Shown here: one piece after another, positions 16,417 to 24,822 of the stretch
Layout of the letters: every line of letters starts with the position of its first letter
How positions within the stretch are numbered: the first letter of the stretch is position 1
Assembly (NCBI RefSeq): GCF_003994235.2
Contig: NZ_RYFG02000083.1
Coordinates: 1 to 33,960, forward strand
Reading direction: 5' to 3'
Length of the DNA stretch: 33,960 nt
From: Candidatus Methylobacter oryzae
GTDB taxonomy: Bacteria > Pseudomonadota > Gammaproteobacteria > Methylococcales > Methylomonadaceae
Notes under the pieces: generated by a model
Told to the model about the DNA's origin: nothing
Database searches by the model: none
What the model saw: only the letters and a program-made list of their open reading frames with translations
Program-made: the position numbers and the translations under genes

Positions 16417-16436
16417 GCTTGCCGATTCAGGCAAGC
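16417..16436 (+). terminator. Hairpin between the oxidoreductase gene and mrcB
   Basis: GCTTGCC (16417-16423) pairs perfectly with GGCAAGC (16430-16436) over a 6-nt loop, 26 bases after the oxidoreductase stop. There is no T-run, so termination is uncertain. TATAAT at 16448-16453 just downstream could be the -10 of mrcB. Confidence 0.4.
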
Positions 16437-16488
16437 CTATATTTATGTATAATAGCCAATGTTAATTAAGCTAACGTTGTAAGAGGTT

Positions 16489-18840
16489 ATGGCAGAAAAA
16501 TCGAAAAAGCAGGGATCAGGTAGATACGACAATAACAATAAAAAAAAGGTAACTAATAAATCGACTTCTCATTGGTTCAGAAATTCAGTATTGGTTTCTC
16601 TAGGCGCCGTTGCGTTTGTGTTGCTGAGTTATTTGGGCTATCTGGATTACAACGTCCGCACTCAGTTTGAAGGCAAACGCTGGGCCATTCCTGCACGGGT
16701 TTACGCCAGTCCTGTGGAACTCTATTCAGGTTATAACCTGACTGCGGCAAAGTTTGAAGCGTTGTTGCAAACGCTGCATTATCGGCAAGATGTTCGTTTG
16801 TCTTCGGAAGGCACCTATTTTAAAAACGGCTCTCAAGTCAGTATCAAAACCAGGGAGTTCACGTTCTGGGATCAGGCCCAGCCCAGCGCTGTCGTACGGG
16901 TAAATTTTACAGCATCGGGTATTGCCAATATCGTTGATGCAACGCAAACCAAAGACCTTGCCATTGTACGGCTCGATCCCGTGCAAATCGGTAGTTTATA
17001 CCCCACCATAAAAGAAGACCGTATCCTGATTAAACTGGAAGAAGCGCCTGATGCGCTGATTAAAGGCCTGCTGGCTTCGGAAGACCGGGATTTTTATCAG
17101 CATATCGGCATCTCATTTAAAGGCATTGCCAGGGCAATGTGGATGAACGTCCTTGCCGGCCACATGGTGCAAGGCGGCAGCACCATTACCCAGCAGCTGG
17201 TAAAAAACTTTTATTTAACCTCCGAGCGCAGTTTAAACCGCAAAGTCAAAGAAGCTTTGATGGCGCTGATTTTGGAATATCGCTACAGCAAGGATGAGAT
17301 TCTCGAAGCCTACCTGAATGAAATTTATCTGGGCCAGGACGGCGCCAGTGCCGTGCATGGTTTTGGCTTGGCCAGCGAGTTTTATTTCGGCAGTTCTCTA
17401 AAAGACTTGCCTTTGGAGCATATCGCTTCATTGATTGCATTGGTGCGCGGGCCGTCCGAATACGACCCAAGGCGCTATCCCGATCGCTCCCTGCAACGGC
17501 GTAACCTGGTGCTGGAAGAGATGGAAAACGAAGCTTATATCACTAAAGAGCAGGCGGCAGCGGCAAGAGCGAAGCCTCTGAATGTGATCGCCAATACCCA
17601 TCGTTCAAGCAATCGTTATCCCGGCTTCCTGGACTTGGTCAAGCGCCAGTTGAAACAGGAATATAAAGAGGAAGATTTAACCTCCCAGGGCCTGAAGATT
17701 TTTACGACGCTGGATACGCTGGTTCAGGATGCGTTGGAAGATTCGTTGTCGAAAAAATTGAGCCAGTTGGAGAAGCTGCCTAAGGCCAGCGACCTTGAAG
17801 CCGCAGCCGTCGTGACGCGTAGAGACAGCGGCGAAATAGCCGCCTTAATGAGCGGCCGCGAAGTCGGCGGTAGCGGCTTTAATCGCGCTTTGGATGCGGT
17901 CAGGCCAATCGGTTCATTAATCAAGCCGGTCGTGTACTTGACGGCGTTGGAATATCCGAACAAATATACGATCACCACGCCGGTCAGCGATACGGCTATT
18001 CTGGTTAAAGGTTCAGGCGGCAATGATTGGAGCCCTAAAAACTACGATCACGTGGAACATGGCGTAGTCGGTTTCCATACCGCGCTGGCGCATTCCTACA
18101 ACCTGGCTACGGTTCGAATAGGGATGGACATTGGCGTTGCCAGGGTTGCCAAGACGCTAAGAAGCATGGGTATTACCCGGCCGGTCGATTTGTTTCCGTC
18201 GTTCCTGCTCGGTGCCGCGCAGTTGACGCCGATGGAAGTCACGCAAATTTACCAAACCTTGGCCGGCGACGGTTTTGCCACGCCATTGAAAGGCATCAGG
18301 GCCGTGGTTTCCGCCGAAGGTACGCGCTTGCAAAGTTATCCGTTCACGGTAAGGCAAGTGCTTGATCCGGCGGTCACTTACATCGTCAACACGATATTGC
18401 AGGAAGTGATGCACGAAGGCACCGGGCGTTCGGCTTATCAATCTTTTCCGTGGAATTACGGCCTGGTCGGCAAAACCGGGACCACGAACGACGCGAAAGA
18501 CAGTTGGTTTGCCGGCTATACCGGCGATTACTTGTCCGTGGTCTGGATAGGCCGCGACGATAATAAACCGGCCGGCTTAACCGGAGCCACCGGCGCTTTG
18601 CAAGTTTGGACATCGTTAATGAAGCAAATTTCAACCCAGCCGGTGACGTTGATTCCGCCCGACAATATCAAGATGGCTTGGGTCGATCCGGCCAACGGTT
18701 TATTGGCGAATGGAAATTGCTCTGGAGCCAGACAATATCCTTTTGTCGCCGGTTCCGCGCCGGAAGAATCTTCACCCTGCATCGATTCGCCTGTTAATCG
18801 CGTTGAAACGCTGATTAATGAATTGTTACCGAATAATTAG
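16489..18840 (+). CDS. mrcB: Penicillin-binding protein 1B (bifunctional transglycosylase/transpeptidase)
   Basis: Class A PBP that polymerises and cross-links peptidoglycan at the inner membrane. The 783-aa protein has a basic, Asn/Lys-rich cytoplasmic tail and one membrane segment at about 31-52. A UB2H-type region (about 60-150) follows, the docking place for an LpoB-like lipoprotein. The GT51 domain shows EDRDFYQH (E198) and QGGSTITQQLVKN (228-240). The transpeptidase domain has SLIK (S476, K479), SYN (536-538) and KTGT (662-665). All catalytic motifs are intact and the length is usual for PBP1B. Ribosome site AGAGG lies just before the ATG. lolA follows after 9 bp. Confidence 0.96.
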   Translation: MAEKSKKQGSGRYDNNNKKKVTNKSTSHWFRNSVLVSLGAVAFVLLSYLGYLDYNVRTQFEGKRWAIPARVYASPVELYSGYNLTAAKFEALLQTLHYRQDVRLSSEGTYFKNGSQVSIKTREFTFWDQAQPSAVVRVNFTASGIANIVDATQTKDLAIVRLDPVQIGSLYPTIKEDRILIKLEEAPDALIKGLLASEDRDFYQHIGISFKGIARAMWMNVLAGHMVQGGSTITQQLVKNFYLTSERSLNRKVKEALMALILEYRYSKDEILEAYLNEIYLGQDGASAVHGFGLASEFYFGSSLKDLPLEHIASLIALVRGPSEYDPRRYPDRSLQRRNLVLEEMENEAYITKEQAAAARAKPLNVIANTHRSSNRYPGFLDLVKRQLKQEYKEEDLTSQGLKIFTTLDTLVQDALEDSLSKKLSQLEKLPKASDLEAAAVVTRRDSGEIAALMSGREVGGSGFNRALDAVRPIGSLIKPVVYLTALEYPNKYTITTPVSDTAILVKGSGGNDWSPKNYDHVEHGVVGFHTALAHSYNLATVRIGMDIGVARVAKTLRSMGITRPVDLFPSFLLGAAQLTPMEVTQIYQTLAGDGFATPLKGIRAVVSAEGTRLQSYPFTVRQVLDPAVTYIVNTILQEVMHEGTGRSAYQSFPWNYGLVGKTGTTNDAKDSWFAGYTGDYLSVVWIGRDDNKPAGLTGATGALQVWTSLMKQISTQPVTLIPPDNIKMAWVDPANGLLANGNCSGARQYPFVAGSAPEESSPCIDSPVNRVETLINELLPNN

Positions 18841-18849
18841 AAGGTATTT

Positions 18850-19527
18850 ATGAAGAAAATTACAATTTTCGTAGGCTTGATCGCGATGTTGCTTTTTATC
18901 GCCAGGGATGGTGTGTATGCCGCAAGCCTGCCGGGAGCAGGCGCGGCGAATGCCTCGGCTTATGCGGAAGATAAACCCGTTAAGCAACTGAAAGCATTTT
19001 TAAAAAATACAAGTTCGCTGACTGCCGATTTCAAGCAAGTGCTGCTGAATGAAGCCGGTAATCCGACCCAAACCAGTTACGGCGTTTTTTATTTGCAGCG
19101 TCCGGGAAAGTTCCGTTGGGATTATTTGAAGCCTTTTCAACAGCAGATTGTCTCTACATCCGGCAAAGTCTGGTTTTACGATACCGATCTGGAGCAAGTG
19201 ACCGTCAAGAAGCTTGATGAATCGGTGGGTTCGACGCCGGCGTTGTTGTTAAGCGGTGAAATATCGCTGGACGACAATTTTACGATGGAGCAGCAGGGCG
19301 TCGACGGTAATTTGATGTGGATAAAACTATTGCCGAAGAACCGGGAAAGCAGCTTTAAATACGTGCTGATCGGCTTGAATAACGATTCGTTGGGCGGTAT
19401 GGAGTTAAGCGATAATTTCGGCCAGCTTACACGCATTTATTTTTCCAACGTGGTTCTGAATCCGCCGTTAAAATCGACTTTGTTTGAGTTTACTGCGCCG
19501 AAGGGCGTGGATGTTTTTTCCGAGTGA
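18850..19527 (+). CDS. lolA: Outer-membrane lipoprotein carrier protein LolA
   Basis: Periplasmic chaperone that takes lipoproteins from LolCDE to LolB at the outer membrane. The 225-aa precursor has a signal peptide ending near GVYA (residue 24) without a lipobox. The mature protein shows LKAFLKNTSSLTADFKQ, the family motif YGVFYLQRPGKFRWDY, VWFYDTDLEQVTVKK and PLKSTLFEFTAPKGVDV. AAGG lies 5 nt before the ATG. The place directly after a cell-wall gene and before rarA is common in Gammaproteobacteria, where lolA-rarA is a conserved pair. Confidence 0.95.
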   Translation: MKKITIFVGLIAMLLFIARDGVYAASLPGAGAANASAYAEDKPVKQLKAFLKNTSSLTADFKQVLLNEAGNPTQTSYGVFYLQRPGKFRWDYLKPFQQQIVSTSGKVWFYDTDLEQVTVKKLDESVGSTPALLLSGEISLDDNFTMEQQGVDGNLMWIKLLPKNRESSFKYVLIGLNNDSLGGMELSDNFGQLTRIYFSNVVLNPPLKSTLFEFTAPKGVDVFSE

Positions 19528-19532
19528 AAATA

Positions 19533-19545
19533 AGGCAAAGGCCGA
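19533..19545 (+). repeat. Degenerate AGG-type repeat between lolA and rarA
   Basis: AGGCAA (19533-19538) followed by AGGCCGA (19539-19545) begins 5 bases after the lolA stop, and an inverted counterpart, CTTTCGCC with CGCCT, occurs just before rarA. It looks like a decayed copy of the heptad family at 25787 and 31397. Confidence 0.3.
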
Positions 19546-19587
19546 AAGCTTTGTTTACCGTTAGTCTTTCGCCAATCGCCTATTTTT

Positions 19588-20916
19588 ATGTTATTCGATG
19601 ACTTAACCAAACCGCTGGCCGACAGGATGCGGCCGCAAGAGCTGTCCGACTATGTCGGTCAGCAACATATCCTACAGCCCGGCAAGCCTCTGTACGAAGC
19701 GATTCTGTCCGGCCGATTGCATTCAATGATTTTCTGGGGACCTCCCGGCACCGGCAAAACCACGTTGGCGCGGCTGATTGCCCAACATTCCGATGCCGAG
19801 TTCATGCCGATTTCAGCGGTATTATCCGGCGTCAAGGAAATCCGGGAAGCGGTCGCTGAGGCGAAAAAAATCCAGCACGAAAAACATCGGCGCACGATTT
19901 TATTCGTCGACGAAGTGCATCGCTTCAACAAATCGCAACAGGATGCCTTCCTGCCGCATGTTGAGGACGGCACCGTTTATTTTGTCGGCGCGACGACCGA
20001 AAACCCGTCTTTCGCGTTGAATAACGCGTTATTGTCGCGGGCGCGGGTCTATGTGCTTAATGCCTTAACGCCTGACGATTTATTGGCTGTGATCGATAAA
20101 GCCCTGGCCGATGAAGTGCGCGGCTTGGGCAGTATGGCTATCGTAATGACCGATGAGGTCAAACGGCAGTTCGCGCTGACAGCCGACGGCGACGCCCGGA
20201 AACTATTGAACCTGCTGGAAATCGCCGTCGAGTTGGCGGCCGCGAAAGGCAGTCAAACGGTCGATGAAAGCATCGCGAAGGAAGTGCTGTCGGGCAGCGT
20301 CCGGCGCTTCGATAACCAGGGCGAAGAGTTTTACAACCAGATTTCGGCGCTGCATAAATCTGTGCGCGGCAGCTCGCCGGATGCGTCGCTGTACTGGCTG
20401 TGCCGGATGATAGACGGCGGTTGCGACTTGTCATACCTGGCCCGGCGCATCCTCAGGATTGCATCCGAGGACATAGGCAATGCCGATCCAAGAGCCTTGC
20501 AGATTTGCATCAACGCCAGGGAAGCCCAGGAGCGCCTAGGCAGTCCCGAAGGCGAACTGGCGTTGGCGCAAGCGGTCGTCTATTTGGCTTGCGCGCCGAA
20601 AAGCAATGCTGTTTATGTCGCCTACAAAGCGGCGATGCAAGACGCCAAACAAAGCGGCAGCTTGAGCGTGCCTGTGCATTTAAGGAACGCGCCGACCAAG
20701 CTGATGCGCTCGCTGGATTACGGCAAGGAATACCGTTACGCCCATAACGAGCCGGAAGCCTATGCGGCTGGGGAGAATTATTTTCCCGATGAATTAATCG
20801 GCAGGCAGTATTACCAGCCGGTGGATAGAGGGCTGGAAATTAAGATTAAGGAAAAGTTGAAGCATTTGAAAGCATTGGATAAGAATATGCAGTGCGGGGA
20901 TGGAAATGAAGTTTAA
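19588..20916 (+). CDS. rarA: Replication-associated recombination protein RarA (MgsA)
   Basis: AAA+ ATPase related to clamp loaders and eukaryotic WRNIP1/Mgs1, acting at stalled forks and single-strand gaps. The 442-aa protein has Walker A GPPGTGKT (51-58), Walker B ILFVDEVHRF (D108/E109) and sensor motifs GATTENPSFALNNALLSR. The C-terminal helical tetramerisation region shows SPDASLYWLCRMIDGGCD, and YLACAPKSNAVY follows. Length is standard. It is the last conserved gene before the accessory island at 20917-24822. Confidence 0.96.
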   Translation: MLFDDLTKPLADRMRPQELSDYVGQQHILQPGKPLYEAILSGRLHSMIFWGPPGTGKTTLARLIAQHSDAEFMPISAVLSGVKEIREAVAEAKKIQHEKHRRTILFVDEVHRFNKSQQDAFLPHVEDGTVYFVGATTENPSFALNNALLSRARVYVLNALTPDDLLAVIDKALADEVRGLGSMAIVMTDEVKRQFALTADGDARKLLNLLEIAVELAAAKGSQTVDESIAKEVLSGSVRRFDNQGEEFYNQISALHKSVRGSSPDASLYWLCRMIDGGCDLSYLARRILRIASEDIGNADPRALQICINAREAQERLGSPEGELALAQAVVYLACAPKSNAVYVAYKAAMQDAKQSGSLSVPVHLRNAPTKLMRSLDYGKEYRYAHNEPEAYAAGENYFPDELIGRQYYQPVDRGLEIKIKEKLKHLKALDKNMQCGDGNEV

Positions 20917-21037
20917 AAATAGGTCATTGCATAATGGTTTCTATTAGCCAGCAAATGGGTAAGATTATTTCATTTGCATTTTATTGCTTGGAGTACTGCC
21001 CTAATTACGCCGCAATTTATTTTAGGATAAAGCATAT

Positions 21038-22444
21038 ATGATCAAAATCACATTTGAAAACTTGGGTGCTATTGAATTTGGCGAAATTGAACTGGCCGAA
21101 TTGACAGTCATTTGCGGTGAAAACAATACTGGCAAGACGTATGTTACTTATTTGGTTTATTGTTTACTGAAAACATGGAAGCAGCTAGTTGACATTGATT
21201 TAGAAGGCGTTTTCGATGAGCTGCTTCGGAATGGCGTAGTTAAGGTCGATCTACAAAATAAAGTTGCCGACGTTTGGCCTGAGCTGTGTTCCCAAACGCT
21301 TAGTAAATTTCAAGAACAATTTCCTGAAATGCTGGCGTCGAAGAGTGAATTGCTCTCCAAATTGAAACTTTGCGTTGAAGCGCCTCTTGGCGAACAATGG
21401 AAAGCAAGGGATTTTAAAAATGAGTTACGTAGTTCCACAGGCAACTTATTGGTTACGATAACCAAGCCAACCAATTCCAGTGAAGTGGAATTGGCAGCGC
21501 CAAAGGCTGAAGATTTAACTCCTCATCTTGCATTAGGTAATTTTATTGAAGAACGTTTGATTGACCTGATACTTGACGAAGTTATACCAAATATTTTTAT
21601 TGCCAGCACAGAAAGAACTGGGGCAACCATTTTTAGGAAACAATTGAATTTGGCTACCAACAATTTAGTTAATTTGTTGAGTCAAGTTCACCAAGAAGGC
21701 GTAGGTAGCATTACGCCCCGCCAATTAATTGAAACCATTTATGGTCGACGTGAATACGCATTACCTGTCAAACATAACGTCGATTTTATCAATCAACTCC
21801 CCAATACCAGTTCTGAAGATGGTGAGCTCTTTAAGTCTGCACCTGAGTTATTAAAATCTTTTGAGACTATCGTTGGCGGAACTTATGCAACTAACAAGGA
21901 AGGTGTCACTTATTTTCAACCTAAAGGATCAAAATTAAAGCTGGGGCTGGGTGAAGTTTCCAGTTCTGTTCGTTCGTTGCTGATGGTTTGGTATTGGTTT
22001 AAATATTTTGCCAAGAAAGGAGACATGTTAATGCTTGACGAGCCGGAGCTTAATTTGCATCCAGCTAACCAGCGCAGATTGGCGAGATTTATCGCGGCTT
22101 TAGTCAACCACGGAGTCAAAGTTTTTCTAACTACACACAGCGATTATATTATCAAGGAATTTAATACGTTGATTATGTTGAATCAGGAGTCGTCAAAATT
22201 ACAGGGTATTCTTAGCAAACTGAAAGACTACTCGGCAGAAGACCGGTTGGAGGCGGCAAATGTTGCTGTTTATATGGCAAGAGAGGAAACCATTCTTCGT
22301 CCGCAAGGCAAAAAGAAAACCAAAACCAGAACATTGGTCAAGGCCGATATCAGTCCATCCCTCGGAATAGAAGCGCGCAGTTTCGATGAAACGATTGACG
22401 ATATGAATGCTGTGCAGGAGGCTATTTATTATGGCCTTAACTAA
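21038..22444 (+). CDS. AAA ATPase of the SMC/ABC-like (AAA_15/AAA_21) type, putative defence ATPase
   Basis: A 468-aa P-loop ATPase with the layout of OLD/RecF-like proteins. It opens MIKITFENLGAIEFGEIEL with Walker A GENNTGKT (27-34). The middle region has no motif I recognise (about 60-290). An ABC-signature-like LGEVSSSVRSL precedes Walker B LMLDEPE (D334, E335) and the H-loop TTHSD (H367). There is no TOPRIM domain at the C-terminus, unlike OLD nucleases, so a separate effector is expected. The next gene, overlapping by 14 bp, encodes a nuclease-like protein. Ribosome site AGGATAAAG lies before the ATG. The gene is visibly more AT-rich than rarA and accA, and sits in an island between housekeeping genes, which suggests horizontal acquisition. 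Family name and function are inferred. Confidence 0.85.
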   Translation: MIKITFENLGAIEFGEIELAELTVICGENNTGKTYVTYLVYCLLKTWKQLVDIDLEGVFDELLRNGVVKVDLQNKVADVWPELCSQTLSKFQEQFPEMLASKSELLSKLKLCVEAPLGEQWKARDFKNELRSSTGNLLVTITKPTNSSEVELAAPKAEDLTPHLALGNFIEERLIDLILDEVIPNIFIASTERTGATIFRKQLNLATNNLVNLLSQVHQEGVGSITPRQLIETIYGRREYALPVKHNVDFINQLPNTSSEDGELFKSAPELLKSFETIVGGTYATNKEGVTYFQPKGSKLKLGLGEVSSSVRSLLMVWYWFKYFAKKGDMLMLDEPELNLHPANQRRLARFIAALVNHGVKVFLTTHSDYIIKEFNTLIMLNQESSKLQGILSKLKDYSAEDRLEAANVAVYMAREETILRPQGKKKTKTRTLVKADISPSLGIEARSFDETIDDMNAVQEAIYYGLN

Positions 22445-23012
22445 TGGAATGGATGCTCTTAAGGCAATTCTTGGTTGTGTTCAAGCGGAAGGTTCACAAG
22501 TAGCACATGCTATTCTTGAAGAAAAACAACAGGGCGCCAAGTTGAGGAAATTGACTATCTCGGACCTTGGTCCGGGCATGTTATTGCTGGCTACTGATGA
22601 AGGACGTAAACGAAATCAGGCGCCTGCCTGTATGTCGCCATTGTTTGCTGAGGATGGCCTATATGATCAAAATCGTGCTTGTGATGCTGTGTTGTTTAGG
22701 CAAACCGAAGAAGGCTATCAAGTCTGTTATATAGAGCTCAAGTCTGATAATCCTAGCGGTTTCGAAGGGCAATTTATCAGCACTCAATGCTTTATTAGCT
22801 ATGTCTGCGAATTATCTGAGCGTTTATGCAATCATTCAATAAACATTATTAGGGAGCGGTATGTTGTCTTTCATACCGATACTAAGAACGGTGTGAGGCG
22901 CGGTCTGAAAACCAAAACACTCTTTGCTCCTCGTAGTGCCAATGCACCAAAATCTCCCGATATGTTTTGCGTTCGTAATGGTGACACTGTGCGCTTTTCG
23001 GAATTTTTCTAA
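22431..23012 (+). CDS. Unknown protein with PD-(D/E)XK nuclease-like signature, partner of the upstream ATPase
   Basis: I do not recognise the family by name. The 193-aa product has the spacing of a PD-(D/E)XK core: CDAVLF with D85 on a hydrophobic strand, then VCYIELKS with E102-x-K104 on the next strand. A helix with Q114 in FEGQFISTQCFISYV follows, as in many restriction-type folds. A later strand, ERYVVFHTD, is followed by a Lys/Arg-rich turn. The start at 22431 is set by a strong AGGAGG site (22417-22422) located inside the ATPase gene. The 14-bp overlap with the ATPase stop implies coupled translation and one functional unit. An ATPase sensor plus nuclease effector is the simplest reading; a structural partner without catalysis is the alternative. 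Confidence 0.75.
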   Translation: MALTNGMDALKAILGCVQAEGSQVAHAILEEKQQGAKLRKLTISDLGPGMLLLATDEGRKRNQAPACMSPLFAEDGLYDQNRACDAVLFRQTEEGYQVCYIELKSDNPSGFEGQFISTQCFISYVCELSERLCNHSINIIRERYVVFHTDTKNGVRRGLKTKTLFAPRSANAPKSPDMFCVRNGDTVRFSEFF

Positions 23013-23193
23013 TCATTTTATTAGTCTTTGAGTTGGTAGTTGATCAATTACACAAAAATAAGATGTGTTGGCAGCTGCTAGTCGTGACCCATAATGCCAA
23101 TATCGTTGTTAATGCCGATGCGGAACTAGTGCTCAGTCAGTATTGATATATCATGTAAAAATCGTTTAACTCAGAGTAAATCCGCTCGTCTCA

Positions 23194-23231
23194 TTCGACA
23201 AGCTCATGACAGGCTTTGGCAAGCTCAGGAC
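23194..23231 (+). repeat. REP-like direct repeat in the island
   Basis: Two copies 21 bp apart: TTCGACAAGCTCATGAC (23194-23210) and TTTGGCAAGCTCAGGAC (23215-23231), differing at three positions. The core CAAGCTCAGGAC resembles interspersed REP-like elements frequent in proteobacterial genomes. It lies in the 297-bp gap (23013-23309) that separates the ATPase/nuclease pair from the Schlafen-like unit. I see nothing else definite in that gap. Confidence 0.55.
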
Positions 23232-23309
23232 GGAAGGATTTATTTTTTCCTGACAAAACAAGAATGACTAAGTACTAGCGATGACAATGGATTTTGAGGG
23301 CAGATTAAC

Positions 23310-23438
23310 TTGGCATCGGCTGGAGGTCTACAGGAAACATCGGTGCGAAAAGATATTTGCCGGATTATGGAGGGCGGTGAACAGGCATTCCGCCAACGTT
23401 ATAAACGTATTCTCGAGGATTTAGAGAGAGATGCATGA
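23310..23438 (+). CDS. Possible 42-aa ORF upstream of the Schlafen-like gene
   Basis: An open frame with a TTG start at 23310 (GTG 23343 is an alternative) ends in TGA at 23436-23438, overlapping the next gene's ATG as ATGA. The product is charged and helical in its second half (RKDICRIMEGGEQAFRQRYKRILEDLERD). No ATG start and no strong ribosome site are present, so it could be the decayed C-terminus of a lost gene rather than a real small protein. The exact ATGA overlap with the downstream gene is the main reason to list it. Confidence 0.35.
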   Translation: MASAGGLQETSVRKDICRIMEGGEQAFRQRYKRILEDLERDA

Positions 23439-24673
23439 TGACTGTGGATGACTGGTTAAAACGGATTCGCCTCGGCGAGGATTCCACATTGGAGTTGAAG
23501 CGCGTGGTCATGCGCAGTAATACCAAGGTGGAGGATCCGCACCCGGATAGCTTGGCCGATGAGTTGGCGGCAATGGCTAATACCAATGGCGGCACTTTAA
23601 TTTTGGGCATTGACGATGTCAGTAAGCAAGTGCTGGGTATTGCCTATGCTGCTTTGGACACGGTTGAGAAATGGTTGGCGGAACTTTGCCAAACGCGGGT
23701 CGATCCTCCTTTGGATATTATTACTCAACATATCGAATTACCGGATGCTGCCGGGCAGCATCAACCGGTCATTATCGTGCAAGTACCGCGTAGCTTGATA
23801 GTGCATAAAAGTCCAAATGGTTATTTCAAGCGAATTGCTCATGCCAAACGCGAAATGAAACCCGACGTATTGGCGCGGCTGTTTCAGCAGCGCAGCCAAT
23901 CCCGGTTAATCCGGTTTGAGGAACAAGTGGTTCCGGCGACGGCACTTGAACAAGCTGATCCTTTACTGATGCGAACTTTTGTGCGGGCAAATGAAGGCGA
24001 TCCGACCTTACAACTTCGACGCTTGCACTTGCTTGCCGACGATGAAGGTTTGCCGCGATTGAGCGTGGCGGGTGTGTTACTGTGTACGACTAAACCAACG
24101 CAGTGGTTGCCGTCGGCTTATATTCAGGCTGTCGCTTATAGCGGCACGGTCAATGATCCCAGCGATCAATTGGATGCCAAGGATTTTGAAGGCCCATTGG
24201 ACCGCCAGATATGGGATGCTTTTGATTTTGTACGTCTGAATATGAAGGTTCCTGCACGTAAGTTCTTGGGACGTATCGATTATCCACAATATAGTTTACG
24301 GGCTGTTTTCGAGGCGTTGGTGAATGCCGTCGTTCATCGTGATTATTCGATTTGGGGCGGTCGAGTCCGTTTGCACATGTTTGCCGATCGGTTGGAGCTT
24401 TATTCTCCGGGCGCACTGCCAAACTCGATGACAATTGAAACGATGCAAATGATGTCGATGCCGCGTAACGAGGTATTGTCCAGTTTATTCTCCCGTTATT
24501 ACCCCGTGCGAGATTCCGGATTAGGGCGTGAGTATTTGATGGACAGGCGCGGTTCGGGAGTTGATGTAATTTTAGCCGAGAGCGAGCGGCTTTCCGGAAG
24601 GAGTCCTGTTTATGACAATATTGCCGATATAGAATTAAGATTGACTATATATGCTGCGAGCTTGTCGGAGTGA
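23435..24673 (+). CDS. Schlafen/AlbA_2 domain protein with C-terminal HATPase domain
   Basis: A 412-aa protein of the group often annotated as ATP-binding protein or transcriptional regulator. The N-terminal AlbA_2 (bacterial Schlafen) domain has the acidic/basic pair in STLELKR (E20, K22), ADELAAMANTNGGTLILGIDD (about 41-61) and LGIA. The middle region is unassigned. The C-terminal HATPase_c_4/RecG-C-like domain has the N-box FEALVNAVVHRDY (E294, N297), LELYSPG and RRGSGVDVI. Members occur as regulators and in phage-defence settings; a DNA/RNA-binding or nuclease role is inferred, not shown. ATGs at 23435 and 23438 are both possible, with GAGAGAG upstream. No partner lies downstream, as accA follows 149 bp later. 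Confidence 0.85.
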   Translation: MMTVDDWLKRIRLGEDSTLELKRVVMRSNTKVEDPHPDSLADELAAMANTNGGTLILGIDDVSKQVLGIAYAALDTVEKWLAELCQTRVDPPLDIITQHIELPDAAGQHQPVIIVQVPRSLIVHKSPNGYFKRIAHAKREMKPDVLARLFQQRSQSRLIRFEEQVVPATALEQADPLLMRTFVRANEGDPTLQLRRLHLLADDEGLPRLSVAGVLLCTTKPTQWLPSAYIQAVAYSGTVNDPSDQLDAKDFEGPLDRQIWDAFDFVRLNMKVPARKFLGRIDYPQYSLRAVFEALVNAVVHRDYSIWGGRVRLHMFADRLELYSPGALPNSMTIETMQMMSMPRNEVLSSLFSRYYPVRDSGLGREYLMDRRGSGVDVILAESERLSGRSPVYDNIADIELRLTIYAASLSE

Positions 24674-24746
24674 TTACGTATCCTGTTGAATGAAAATATC
24701 TTTTTAATCTCGTTATTGCTCGGTTTAAGAAGAAACAAAGCACCCC

Positions 24747-24769
24747 GGAATTTATTTAGAATAAATTCC
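24747..24769. terminator. AT-rich hairpin between the island and accA
   Basis: A perfect 10-bp inverted repeat, GGAATTTATT (24747-24756) with AATAAATTCC (24760-24769) over a TAG loop, lies 73 bases after the Schlafen-like stop. It has no T-run and could be a terminator or a protein site. A TATAAA at 24779-24784 just after it may belong to the accA promoter. Confidence 0.45.
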
Positions 24770-24822
24770 CGAATTTCTATAAAATTACCGGTTACTGTAA
24801 CAATTCTTTAGATCAACTCTAC

